Assembly: GCF_019578655.1 (NCBI RefSeq)
Contig: NC_063261.1
Coordinates: 7,572,446-7,636,445, forward strand
Direction of reading: 5' to 3'
DNA length: 64,000 nt
DNA from: Ricinus communis
Taxonomy: Eukaryota; Streptophyta; Magnoliopsida; Malpighiales; Euphorbiaceae
Part shown: piece by piece, positions 1 to 11,762 of the stretch
How positions within the stretch are numbered: the first letter of the stretch is position 1
How the letters are laid out: every line of letters begins with the position of its first letter
Program-made: the position numbers and the translations under genes
Notes under the pieces: model-generated
The model's database searches: none
What the model saw: the letters and a program-made list of their open reading frames with translations, nothing else
What the model was told of the DNA's origin: nothing

Positions 1-372
1 ATAGCTTTAGCTGTACGTTGCTCCCTTTTGCATCGGTTAGCATTATCAGGTGGATCAGAGGAGTTATCTCGAGTATAGGGTCATTTTGGATATTTGTGTG
101 TATTTAACTTATGTATATTAAGCTTGTGATGCTATATAAGTTTATAAATATATGTTGGGATTATATAATAATATACGTTTATAAAGTTAAAGATATTGAT
201 CTCATTAATACTAGTTTGGTAAAATTTTCACTATATTTTCTTTATAAAATATTTTTAGGTCATATTATACATATGTATCAACTTAGCTTGGATTTAAAAC
301 CCTTATAATGCTATTTACAAGTTAATTACGTATTTTGGTATTTATTTGGATGTTTTGAGTTTGGGCGTGACA
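1..372 (+). repeat. possible end of a Ty3/gypsy LTR
   Basis: AT-rich sequence ending in GGGCGTGACA at 363-372. From memory, that ending is common for the 3' edge of LTRs of the Tekay/del type. A recognisable tRNA-Met primer site does not follow, and the left edge is outside the window, so this is only a suggestion. The small open frame at 111-308 shows no domain. Confidence 0.25.
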
Positions 373-3300
373 GGAAGGCAATGATACCATCAGGTCTGGG
401 AGAAACGCAACACTCCCAAGCACCACGTCTAACATCGCCATAGGAGGTTCCTAAGATGTAGCACTCATGGAAAAGCGCGAGATATGAAAGGGCCTGGAGC
501 GACGAGCAGACTACCCTCTATGGGCTTGGGATTCAGAGGTGCACGAAGAATGAACTATAACAAAATAGTTAAATGAGTAATCAAGAAAAGAAAAGAGAAA
601 ATGAAAACTTAAGCAAAGTCAAGAATGGACCTGAGCCATAATATCATCATCGAGAGGCACAGGCCTAGTAGCTGGGAATGAAGGAAATATAGTCTATCCT
701 CCGAGACCATATGGTGAGGTCCTCAAACTCATCATATCCCTCCAAGCTCCTTACTAGCTCCTCACCGACAAGGTCATCCATCCAAAACATGGAGAGATGG
801 GGAAACAAAGGAACCTGATGCCTGCTAGGCCCCTTCTCCTAACTGTAGATCCTTTCGCCTAAGAACCAGGTCTGACAATTTGGGCCAGCCAAGAGGACCC
901 TCTTGTGGTTGAGGTCTGCAGCAGAGAGCATGTAGGGATCTCAATGATGGTGCTTGCTAAGCTAGTTGCTATGAATCTGCAAATTGCAAAGGTAAGTAAC
1001 TAAAACTTGTAAACTATAAATGTGACTAATGAATCTTCTCTGACCTTATCCCAAGTCAAAGAGTTGATCCACATGCGATGCACATAGACCTACACCCACT
1101 CCAAAAGGGACGCTCCTGCTCAAGCCCCAGCAGCTCAAGCGTGAGAAGGCCCAGAACGTGCTAATAGGCTGAGAGCCCACCAAAAGTCCAATCTCTAAGG
1201 CCCAAACTTGCAAATTAAGAGTTAGTAACTGCCATGTAGATATAAGAAAGCAGAAAATGGAGAAACATATAGAACTTATATGAATGCATGCCAAAAGCCG
1301 CATATCCTCTTACTCCTACAAATAGTAATGTCCATCTGATGGTACAAGTATGCAAGAGCAGCAAATCCCCAATTGAAGAAGGAGACCTTGTTCAAATCGT
1401 GCAACAACACCAAATAATGGGAGTTCAGTGAGTTCCCTAGTCATTGAATAAGGTAGTCCCTAAGAGGTACACAAGTAAGGTCTGAGCCATCTAATCTACT
1501 TCCCAAGCATTCCAAGCCACGAAGCTCCTGTAATTAAGGGGAATGCTTTAAAAGTCCATGCACTGAGTGTTCTTCCACGGCGGAAGAACTTAAGAAAATT
1601 AATGATGTAACTCTCCTAGACATTGGAGCGCTGGTCATGGATGGCATTGTCGAAAGGTACAGGCATACCTGTGAAGTCAATCCCCGTGATGGCAATAAAA
1701 AGAAAGTAGGGATAGGGTCAGCTCATCAACCGGAGTATGGAAAGTGTGAGAGGTATCCATCCACCTTTCAAGTAGTACATAGATTGAGGTACGGTCCATC
1801 CTCCTAGTAACAAATGTCAATGTAGCAATGAATCAGCAAAATTTAGTGTCATCAATCCTAGCCTGCACAGAGTTTGATAAATTGTCGAACCATTCACAAG
1901 CACCATAGAAATTTTTGGTGAACCGGATCGATATGACATCGCTTTGAAAAGCACAAACACAGGTATGAAAACATAATGCTGACGCATAAAGACTTGAAAA
2001 AAATACTCTAAAAACCAGTTTTCAGCCCATGCACATTCGTTTCGGACTGATAAAGCCGATCAGCTGTGCACACAGCCAAATCGGCTCTATGGGTTAGGGT
2101 TTTGAAAGATCATCAAAAATTCATCCAATTTTCATGCTTTTGAGTAAATAACGCTTGTATCTAGTGTATAAATCATAGGAAACAATTTTTAATGCAAGAT
2201 AAATAGTGGACAATATCTTATTGCTACTGTGATTACTAATTAAAATCAACTCAAATAAACAGTAGGCATAAAATATGACTTTAGCATGAAAGATGATAGT
2301 AAATTAGGTCAGAAAAGATGGTAAGTTAGGCAAAACAAATGAAACTGATCAGATTTAGGTGAGCTTTACCGTGCTTAAATCACAATCTGGCCAATCTAGA
2401 CTAGAAATTTAAACAAGCTCTTGCATGCAAAAAGTAACCCAATTAGGTTAAAGGGTGGTAAGACTAGACTTAATCAATAAAATTGGACTAGACTAAGTAG
2501 GCCTATTGTATGAAATATGAATAGTCTATTAGGTTAATGAAAAGTAAGGTTGTACTAAAATCGGGCTCGAACTAGATGGACATTTGCCATGTTATACTGC
2601 TTATGTGAAGAAATAATATGTCGCATTAATATGGAATATATTATTAATTAATAAAATTGAAGGTAGAAATACGCAATTAAGGAAGTTGGTTTTTGAATCC
2701 ATCTCTAGATGTGGCGAGACTTCCTTAAGAAATCTAGTTATGCCACAAGTAGAAAAATTGTTCTGGTGATTACCGAGGTGCTATGGATAGATCAAGCTTA
2801 AAGCATAAAGATAATGGGCTTGATGAAGAGGACCAACAAACAAGAAAGGCTAAGATTGTCAATGATGGGCTGGACTTGCCACAAGGTCCAATAACAAGGT
2901 CTAGAGCCAAAAATCTACAACAAGCCTTAAGTGGCTTCTTCCAAGCATGAGCCAACAAAGAAAGTCCATTTGAAGGTCCAAGGTCCACAACCATTGGAAA
3001 GCATCAAGATTGGACCTTATACAATCTTATTAAGGTCCAAATCCAAAGAGAACAAGATAAGGCCGAAATCCATGGCCCATGGACTTAAAAATAGAATGAA
3101 CTTTGTTTAGTTAAGGGATATTTTTATCTTTTCATGTTTGGGTTATCTTCTAAGATTCTATTTTAGTCTACAAAAATAAATCCTAGCCGAATTCATTAAG
3201 GATGATAATTAAATTGATGTTTATTTATTTAACCTTGCTTGAATTCTTGTATTCTTGTTGAATGCATTTAACACTTATCAAAGATTTGATCCATCTTTGT

Positions 3301-3519
3301 GGCGTGCGACGATTAGGGTTTAAAGGTTTGATTTCCTTTAAGTTCTAATTTCTAATTCATCATTCATAATATGATTTAGAGTTGATCCTAGGGTTTGAAT
3401 TCAATTTGCTATAGGGTTTGTATGTTAGTGTTATATGGGTTCATAATTGAAAAAAGGGTTCGTATAATCTATTCATATAGGTCCATAACACCAGATGGCG
3501 ACTCCCTTCTTTGCACTAG
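373..3519. other. no gene recognised; old repeat-like DNA
   Basis: No open frame here resembles a known protein, and stops are frequent in all frames. At 3496-3505 the word TGGCGACTCC matches the start of the primer-binding site typical of Tat/Ogre-lineage retrotransposons. The preceding few hundred bases could therefore be the end of an old Tat LTR, into whose leader LARD1 then inserted. This is inference from one short motif. Confidence 0.3.
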
Positions 3520-4322
3520 TGATATGCATAATTTTACACATATTTGCTTGCATATTATTGCGTATTTTCTTAGCAATTATTGTGCTTTTATTCCAAGATC
3601 ACCCGTGTTTTGTGTTCTTTTGCATTTCAGGAGAATTTATAGGACCATCATCAGTATTTGAGCAACTATAGATCAATACATGCGAAAACCAATGGGAATT
3701 CATCAAGATCGGATAAGAGCTCGCAGTACATACATTGAGCATGGCCTAGGTCAAGGCCGTGCTGATCACCCCGACCTGGACTCTAGCCGTGACCAACCAT
3801 GAGCTTTTAGTCTTCAAAACATGGCACTTTGGGCACGGTTTTTGTAACCACCATGGCCTCCAGCACGGCCCGTGGTGGCTCAGCACCGGCGGGGGCACGG
3901 CCATGGTGAAAACCTACTTGGTGAGATCCACAGTTTCAGCACGGCTTGGACTCCGGCGGTGCTGACCAACACGACCTTGACCATGGCCTTGGTGAGATAA
4001 TCCACGGGTAGCATAATTAGACTCATCAATCCTTTATCTTTTGTTTGATTGCCAACTAGTTTAGGTTCTCTTTGGGTTGGCTTTCTTATCTTGGTTATTT
4101 CATTTATCCATTCATTCCTGCATCTCCCTTAGAACTTAGCTTGTAGCTATTAGTTAGTTTAGAAATTATTCATCATTCATTTTAGGTTAATATAACAAAG
4201 AACAAAGTAGTAACTCTGGGCTTTCACTTTCTTGAGGATTAAGACCTTGTACTCGCTATGAGTGCTAGACTACATTGATAGGTTCACTGCCCTAGATTGT
4301 AGCTAACACAAATAGCCCATCA
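3520..4322 (+). repeat. 5' LTR of LARD1, internally deleted
   Basis: 803 bp against 1510 bp for the 3' LTR. The two match at both ends, but the left copy jumps from the GC-rich part (about 4000) straight to the block starting CCACGGGTAGCATAATTAG. The missing piece corresponds to about 8005-8711 of the 3' LTR and includes its TATA box. This LTR has therefore probably lost its promoter. Confidence 0.85.
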
Positions 4323-4328
4323 AGTTTT

Positions 4329-4346
4329 TGGCACCGTTGCCGGGGA
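4329..4346 (+). other. primer-binding site of LARD1 (tRNA-Asp type)
   Basis: TGGCACCGTTGCCGGGGA starts six bases after the 5' LTR. It is complementary, with one mismatch, to the 3' end of plant tRNA-Asp as I remember it (TGGCGCCGTTGCCGGGGA). That primer choice is characteristic of Athila-lineage Ty3/gypsy elements. Confidence 0.75.
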
Positions 4347-4473
4347 CTGTTTGAAAACTAGAGTGAAATTTGCTATTTGTTAATTTAGCCATTTTTTTAT
4401 TTATTTTTGTTTCGTTTGTACATATTTATTTAGTTAAGTTTATGATTCAGGTAATGGATGATAAGGAGGTTCA

Positions 4474-5643
4474 ATGCTAAACTCTTTGTATGACACGTTG
4501 GAAAATGGGATTAGGAACCAAGAGAGTGCTAAAAATTGGGATACATGTGCATCTTTAGAAGCTCGAATGGAATCGTTTTGCAGGGCTACCGATCAACTCT
4601 CCACTCCTATCCTTTCATCTCAAGTTTTTTATGAATCTTGTTGTGGTTTACATTTGAGTAATGATTGTCCATTATGCAGTGACTTTACTCAATGTTCTTG
4701 TAACTATGAACAAGTGAATTATACGGGAAGTTGGCTAAATAACTCATATGGAAGCACCTACAATCAAGAGTGGAGCACTCATTTACCCTTTGGATGGAGC
4801 TTAGATGGCCAAGATCCACCAGGATCTTAACAACCACATCAGCAGCCTAATCTTGCACCTTCAACTCAAGATGAAGAGTTAGTGTTAGAGGAGCTGATGA
4901 TGAGGTTCTTTACAAGTCTTGAGGATAGATTCCAACAAACAGAGAGGGTACTTCAAGGTCAACAAGCCTCGATTGAGAACATAAAGCATCAAGTAGGCTT
5001 GATCTTCAAGTTACTAGCTGAAGAGCAATTGGGAACTCCATCAAACACTACTAAATCCGAGGAACATTTGAGCGTCGTCACTTTGCGTTCAGGTGAGAAT
5101 TTTTCTAGTTTATCTATTATGTTTGACGATGATGCTTATGTGCAGGATGATTCTTTGAACATGAAGATAGAACCAGAAAAGGAAGAGGCAAACATGATTC
5201 CTCTGAAAGACTACCAGTAGGAACATACGATTGATGATGCTGAGTTGCAGTTACAGGAATTTTTGGTGGATTTTTCACAAGTCCCTTCGATTATGGAAGA
5301 TGAGCACAAGTTATCTAATGAAGAAGTCTTGGAGGAGCTCGAGTTTCTTCTAGCAAGTGAACCAAGCCAAGGACTAGAGAAAACCATTGGCATTTCTGAA
5401 GAAATTGCCCAACTGTCGATCCTTCCAATTGGTGAAACTTCAACTTTCAAATTGGATGAGTCCCTAGAGCATCATGACTACGTGCAATTATACGAGGAGC
5501 GAGTTTTGCCCATCATACTAGGAGCTTGCTTGACAGTCGGGAAGAGGAAATTGACGATTATCCCTCTAAGCGGATACTTGAAGCCATTTGCTTGGAAGAA
5601 GGATGGATGGTCGTCGATCACACCCGTTTGCTTTTCACCATGA
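4474..5643 (+). pseudogene. LARD1 gag C-terminal/linker fragment, two in-frame stops
   Basis: One reading frame runs 4474-5643 and is interrupted only by TAA at 4828-4830 and TAG at 5218-5220. The first part has a decayed zinc-knuckle-like stretch (CCGLHLSNDCP) followed by NNSYGSTYNQEW. The middle part contains ERVLQGQQASIENIKHQVG, a helical segment. Both match the C-terminal half of Athila gag as I know it and as seen at 28050-28560 in this window. The last part (YEERVLPIILGACL) matches the linker between protease and RT (compare DEDNRLPIILAADL near 29680). The gag N-terminus, protease and polymerase are absent, so the frame looks like an internal-deletion fusion. Confidence 0.7.
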
Positions 5644-7524
5644 GTCCATCTAAGAAGACTCATCACATCAAAAAGAAGCGCTTTTGGGAGGCACCCCAAA
5701 TTCTATTTTTCATTTTTAATATTCTACCCTTTCATTTTGAAACATTTTATTGGTTTTTAAGTTTTCATATTTTATTTAAGTATTATTTTCAGTTCAATTA
5801 TTTCTTTATTTTATTATTTTCAGATTCTACTGAGGAGGCACTGAATTTTAACAACATCAGCCTCGATGGATGATCAGAGCAGTCCCCTAGATCTTTTTAT
5901 TTTTCTACATTTATTTACTTTATTTTTCATACATGTCATGCACTTGGATTGTATTGCCTTTGTTCTCTTAGTTGAGCATTCCATGCGGGGTATCCATAAC
6001 ATTTTACACTGAGGACAGTGTGTTCTTCAAGTGTGGGGTGGTTGTAGGTAAACCTTATAATTCTACTCTCTCATATGGTTTTTAGACATATCTGAAATTG
6101 CTATCACTAGGTGTTGTGTATTTTTAGGGGATGTTAGGAAACTGTGTATTTATGAACTTAAGTATGCTATTTTTGAGCTGATTGATAACTTGATTTATAG
6201 AATTGTAGTTACTTTTCTTTGTTGTTCATTGTCCTTGGAAAACAATTGATGGTGTTTTACACATCAGCCCTGCCGGGTTAAACCGGTGTTATTTAATTAT
6301 TTTTCGAATTGTCAAATTTTAACTTAGAACGTTGATAATGTCATATGCATGTGTTTCTTAAGTAATGATTCAATTAATGATGTTGCGAACCAAATGCACC
6401 TAATACCACACCTCAAAGTGAGATTTTGAGCTAGCTGAGCATTTATTATACTTATGCTCTTTATATTTCTTGTTTGAGTGTGCATTGTACTTGACTTTGC
6501 TTCTAGAACTTGCTTTGTAATACTTGTTGAAGTTACATGAATATTGTGAATACCATGAGATGATTTGGGCGATTTAGGATTCACCACATTTAGCCAAAAG
6601 CCTACCCCCTTATGTTTCCATTAGTTAGCCAGTTTTGAGCCTTAACCTTTTCTTCATAATCTACACCTATACACTTTAATTATACCATTCTTTACATTTA
6701 TCTTTCCTTTATCCTTATACTGGAATTTCTTTTTATGATTTGCTCACCCTTATGTGGGATTAAAATACCAGTTGCTATGTTGGTAAATTCACGAAGTCTT
6801 TTTGAGATTTTAGATGCTTCCTCTGATCCAAACTGTATTTTATTCTTTACATATGCAGCAGTTCTTATAAGCTGCTAGTTTATTATTCAAAAAATGATGA
6901 AAAGAAAAAAAAACAGAAGAAAATAAACAAAATTCTTTAATTATTTGTCTCTTTATCGGATTTAGAGCATTTGCGAGCATTATTCTACAAAGTAGGGATT
7001 TTAATGAAAACTTCTTTTTGTATATTAGGCATTTAATCCTTTGAGCATATATTGTTGTTTATCGCTCGAATTCCAGCATTTTCACACTTCTTTCCTAAAT
7101 CTCCATACCTTTACCTTAGCCCCATTATAACCTTGGTAAAGACTCTTTAATTTTGGTATTTACTTGTTCACAGTAGCGAAGATATGATTTATGAGCAAGC
7201 TTATGGTGGCGGGTCTTGTGCATTTGCTTTGAGGGATTTGTTATTCACCTAAATATACACTTTGAGTGACTTGAGTGATCCCTGTGAGGCATTGGTTCGT
7301 GATGTTTGTGTTGAGTTGTCATTTAAGTTATTCATGCATTAATATTATTTCCATTCTCTGTTAATGATTTGCAATTTGATTTATGATTGAGTATCCTTTG
7401 AGATGTGTTGAATACTATCTGTTGTGGACTAGGGGCATAAACTGTAAAGAATTGCTGACTGTAGTTTTGTGAGGAGAGTTGTTAATTGCTTGAGGACAAG
7501 CAATAGCTTAAGTGTGGGGTGATT
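5644..7524 (+). other. LARD1 3' noncoding region with hairpin, internal purine motif and PPT
   Basis: No protein signal. Landmarks: a perfect 6-bp-stem hairpin at 5683-5700, a purine-rich motif GTGTGGGGTGG ending at 6041, and the terminal polypurine-like GTGTGGGGTGATT at about 7512-7524 abutting the 3' LTR. The same landmarks recur in the Athila relic (32591 and 32879) and in LARD2. Confidence 0.6.
5683..5700 (+). other. conserved hairpin in LARD1
   Basis: TTTGGGAGGCACCCCAAA folds as a TTTGGG/CCCAAA stem with a 6-nt loop. The identical 18-mer is present at 32591-32608 (+) and 61996-62013 (-). Confidence 0.7.
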
Positions 7525-9034
7525 TGATATGCATAATTTTACACATATTTTCTTGCATATTATTGCATATTTTCTTAGCAATTATTGTGCTTTTATTCCA
7601 AGATCACCCGTGTTTTGTGTTCTTTTGCATTTCAGGAGAATTTATAAGACCATCATCAGTATTTGAGCAATTATAGATCAATACATATAAAAACGGATGG
7701 GAATTCATCAAGATTAGACAAGAGCTCACAGTACATACATTGAGCACGGCCTAGGTCAAGGCCGTGCTGATCACCACGGCCTGGACTCTAGCCGTGACCA
7801 ACCATGAGCTTTTAGTCTTCAAAACATGGCACTTTGGGCATAGTTTCCATAGCCACCACGGCCTCCAGCACAGCCCGGGGTGGCTCAGCATCGGCGGGGG
7901 CACGGCCATGGTGAAAACCTACTTGGTGAGATCCACAGTTTCAACACGACCTGGACTCTAGCCATGCTGACCAGCACAGCCTTGACCATGGCCATGCTGA
8001 GACAATTATATAAGGAAAACTATTTTTTTTAGGGTGAGCTAAGCAAGGAATGTGAGAGAGCCCTGGCGGCTGGTTCGGTTTTTGCATAGTGCTGAGTTCG
8101 GGAGAGAGTTGCAGAGAGGAAGAACCCCAGAATTCGCAAGGTTCCGAGTGCAAAATAATAGTGGAGCAATTCAAGAGGCAATTTGGGAGATTCATCGTAG
8201 TGAAGATCCAGATTTGGAGCTGTTCATCCAATTCGAGAGAAAAGGGTGTACATGTTTCATTTTCATTATTCTTCCATTGTAATTGATTTCCTTAATTGTT
8301 TTAAACATGAACATGTTTAGCTAGATTGATTAAATCCATTGGGATTTCTTTATTATGTTGGCTTAATATTATATTGTTGGATTGTTTGAGTTTGTTTTGT
8401 ATTCTTCTTGCTTTCAGTATTAATAAGATAATGCATTATTCATGAGACGTTGTGAATGTGTTTAGATTGCTTTATGTGATTGAGAAGTCCATTTGGCAAT
8501 TGGAATTTTGAATAGCAAGAACTGGTTAATAATCACTTAGAAATAAGAATAATTAACTAGCTGGATTAAGAATTAACAAAGCTTAATAGAGGCGGATTAA
8601 AGCGTAATGCTAATTTAAGAATCAATCGTTAGGAAGAGATTCCAACTTTAGGTTATTAGGTTTAGGAATTCGGTTATCTCGAGAGAGAAACTAAATTCAG
8701 TTAAGAATTCGTCCACGGGTAGCATAATTAGACTCGTCAATCCTTTATCTTTTGTTTGATTGCCAACTAGTTTAGGTTCCCTTTAGGTTTGCTTTCTTGT
8801 CTTGGTTATTTCATTTATCCATTCATTCTTGCATCTCCCTTAGAACTTAGCTTGTAGCTATTAGTTAGTTTAGAAATTATTCATCATTCATTTTAGGTTA
8901 ATATAGCAAAGAACAAAGTAGTAACTCCGGGCTTTTACTTTCCCGAGGAATACGACCTTGATGCTCGCCATAAGTGCTAGACTGCATCGATAGATTCACT
9001 GCCTTAGATTGTAGCTAACACAAATAGCCCATCA
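7525..9034 (+). repeat. 3' LTR of LARD1, full length
   Basis: 1510 bp, TG...CA ends. The first part (7740-8000) is unusually GC-rich for this window. It is packed with CACGGC/GCCGTG words, including a perfect 9-bp inverted repeat with 8-nt loop at 7743-7768. A TATA box follows at 8007-8014. The rest is AT-rich. It aligns along its length with the solo LTR at 37413-38966 and the LARD2 LTR at 58685-60164. Confidence 0.9.
8007..8014 (+). promoter_or_regulatory. TATA box in LARD1 3' LTR
   Basis: TATATAAG lies just after the GC-rich part of the LTR. Equivalent boxes sit at the same relative place in the solo LTR (37903-37910) and LARD2 (59699-59710, minus strand), which supports a real promoter. 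The 5' LTR of LARD1 lacks it. Confidence 0.55.
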
Positions 9035-11340
9035 GCTAGTCTCTGTGACTGATTAACGTGTTTCTGATTAGGTTGTAAAGTCTTACAGTACCGTGGTCGC
9101 TAATGCAATTAGATGCGTGCTCAAACCCGCCACCCATAACATGACAGTTGATCCTTTAACCAACTGACTTTGTCCTAATGTTTTAGGAAAACATGTTGAT
9201 AGTATAAATCTTAAGATACCTTTAGTTTGGGAGATTTGTTGCTATGCCTTGTTTATGATATGTGCATTCTTTAAATGTATGCGATTGCATAGTCATGAGC
9301 ATTAATGTAGTTTGTATCTTCATCGGAAGATATTGAAGTTAATATATGATATTATTGTATAAAATCTTAAGGCCTGTGTCAATCTTAAGCAAAGACTTAG
9401 AGTGTTAATAGTTATAGTCTTAGTTATATGTCTTATGATGGATGCAGATTTGTCGAGATAAATACAGTTAAGACATGCAGGCTTATAGTTGAAGTCATAA
9501 AGGATATCTCATGCAAACCTGGATTGCATAAAGGAAAGAAGTTCATGATTGGCAAGAGAAAATAGCATGTATTCATTAGATTATAAAGTGAGTGCTTGCT
9601 TCAATACCGCATCATGTTCATGTTGATAAAATTGTTTGATGTGTGTGAATATGGAAGGTACTACGTTGCCTTATAATATAGCCACCACTATGATTCCTTA
9701 TAAAAAGGCTTATTGGATTTAATAAAGACTTAGAGTAGTCTTTAGAGCAATATTATTTTTTAAAACTTTAATATCACAGAATAATTTTTGTTTATAAAAA
9801 TTATAATTTCAAATTTTTTTTAAAATGAGTACTGGCTAAATTGAAAATGAAATTTGATATTATATTAATAAGTTGAGATAAATATTAATATAATATGAGA
9901 CATAAATTGGATATAAAATAAGTAATTTAATTTAGCGAATTTAATACTCTGATTTATTATATTGAGTGTTTGGATGGAAACTATAGATATATGATGGAAA
10001 GAACCATAGAATCTCTACCATCTAGATAAGATTTTTAAGCATAAATTTTCAAATTAAGACTAATTTGTTTACATAATATTCAAAATAAGGTATGTTCTTC
10101 GATCAAAATTGTTATATCTAAGCTCTTGTGTTAAAAATGCAGATATGTTTGAACTCAAATAGTAACATATCCTCCTTCGGCTCCATCATTTTAACTGAAG
10201 TTGCTAATGCTTGCACTTTCATGGTGCGCTTTGGTTCATATCCTATGTCACCATGTTCCCCCAGTTGTACAGATTATTGGACCAGTTTTCCTCGTGTTTC
10301 AGGTCTCTGCAAGACTTCTATACCGGTTAATATGATCAAGTCATGATTGTATAAGCTAGGAAGTATGGCGTTAGTTCTTCTTAACAGTGATTATTAACTC
10401 TTACATCTCGGCGTGCTCAACCATGAAAGTGAACTTAGAAGTCTCTATAATTCCTCAATCGTTGCTTGACATTTCAAAATCTTGACGGGTTTATAGAAGC
10501 ATAGGAGAAAACTTAAATAGAATTATAAATGTCAAGATGGTTCAAAAAAATTTTAATTTCATCTTTCAGGTCTTTTCTTTTGCAGGAGCCTTCAAATTTC
10601 AGCAGTGATGAATAAACTATAATTCCTACAATGGCCCTAGCAAAGACACAACAGATGCATGGGAAACAATAACATGGGTTTCTGACAATATCTTAGTGTC
10701 AGGATCAGGCATGATCTTTGGAAAACCATTGATTGTCAAGTGAAGAAAATTTACACGAGTCCTGTGTGTTTCTGATTCTGATGTTTTTAGTACAGAAACT
10801 AATTGCACGGTTGTGGCTCTTGTAAGCACTCTCTGCCACATTCACGTGCGCTTCCACGTGCATATGAAGCAGTTATGCCGTATGGTATGGTACCTCACTT
10901 CACAACTACCCCTTTTAACTTTTTTTCTTTTTCATCTTTCTACTCTGCTCTCCAAATTGCATTATAAACTTCTCCAATTGAGGATCTGATGCCTCTTTAC
11001 AAAGTTAAATAAATAACTACCCTCATTTCGGGAGTTCCTTAAATTACACAATTTAATTTCATAATTTGTGAAAATATTAGATAATTCAATAAAATCTCAT
11101 TGTTTTTTATAATTATAAAAAAAATATATCTTATTCAAATTGCGATATACTAAATTTGCTTAGGAATACAAGTCTTACTATTTTTAGATTTATAGTTTAA
11201 TTAAAAATTTGACTAATTGCAACTATGGCATAGACATATATTTTATTAAACTCACTGGAGTCGGCATTTATTGATAACATTAGTACTTGAATTATTAAAA
11301 TCAATTACAAATTAATATTTTGAAATTGATTTTAAGTATT

Positions 11341-11382
<42 letters not shown>

Positions 11383-11570
11383 ATATGAATTAAGAATTAA
11401 AAAGATTCGTGATTTGAATTCCACCTCCAAGTGGAAAATTTAATTAAATAAATCATTCTATTTAGGATTTTAAGACAACATTTAATTTGGCAACTCCATT
11501 CAATAGGGGGGGAAGTACACCTATATTGTGGATATATGGGCAAAAGCCAATAGCCTAATTGGTTGCTCCA

Positions 11571-11576
11571 TTGACC
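11571..11576 (+). promoter_or_regulatory. W-box core upstream of the VQ gene
   Basis: TTGACC, a WRKY-binding core, lies about 220 bp before the start codon. VQ proteins partner with WRKY factors, so feedback is plausible, but a 6-mer can occur by chance. Confidence 0.25.
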
Positions 11577-11755
11577 CTTGTTATATTTCAGGATCCATCC
11601 AAAACTGCTTCCAAAGGACAGCAAGCTTTATCCAATTAAAGCTTTTCTTTATTTATTTTTCTATTAATAATATAGTCTTAATATCAAGTCAATGCCAAGT
11701 TATTCTTCTCTATTTAATGCCGGTATACTTTAAAAAAACCTTACAAAGCACCTTC

Positions 11756-11762
11756 TATATAA
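11756..11762 (+). promoter_or_regulatory. possible TATA box of the VQ gene
   Basis: TATATAA sits only 36 bp before the ATG, which would give a very short leader. A weaker TATTTAA at about 11711 is an alternative. Confidence 0.3.

Larger units (their letters stand above)
3520..9034 (+). mobile_element. LARD1: non-autonomous Athila-like LTR retrotransposon
   Basis: An element about 5.5 kb long with two related LTRs (3520-4322 and 7525-9034). Both begin TGATATGCATAATTTTACAC and end in AGCCCATCA. It has a tRNA-Asp-type primer site, a polypurine-like tract ending just before the 3' LTR, and flanking 5-mers ACTAG (3515-3519) and GCTAG (9035-9039) that fit a target duplication with one mismatch. 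The interior carries only a broken gag C-terminal-like frame. No protease, RT, RNase H or integrase is visible, so movement would need an autonomous partner such as the relative at 27290-35789. It is the same family as the solo LTR at 37413-38966 and the reverse copy at 58685-64000. Confidence 0.85.

Noticed and set aside
4329..4346. part of a tRNA gene
   Set aside because: Only the 3'-end complement of a tRNA is present and it abuts an LTR, so it is a primer-binding site.
8052..8282. open frames in the LARD1 3' LTR
   Set aside because: LTR sequence downstream of the TATA box; the equivalent positions in the solo LTR and LARD2 do not keep the frame.
10128..10346. 72-codon plus-strand frame as a small gene
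   Set aside because: No recognisable motif, no support on either side, and length within chance expectation.
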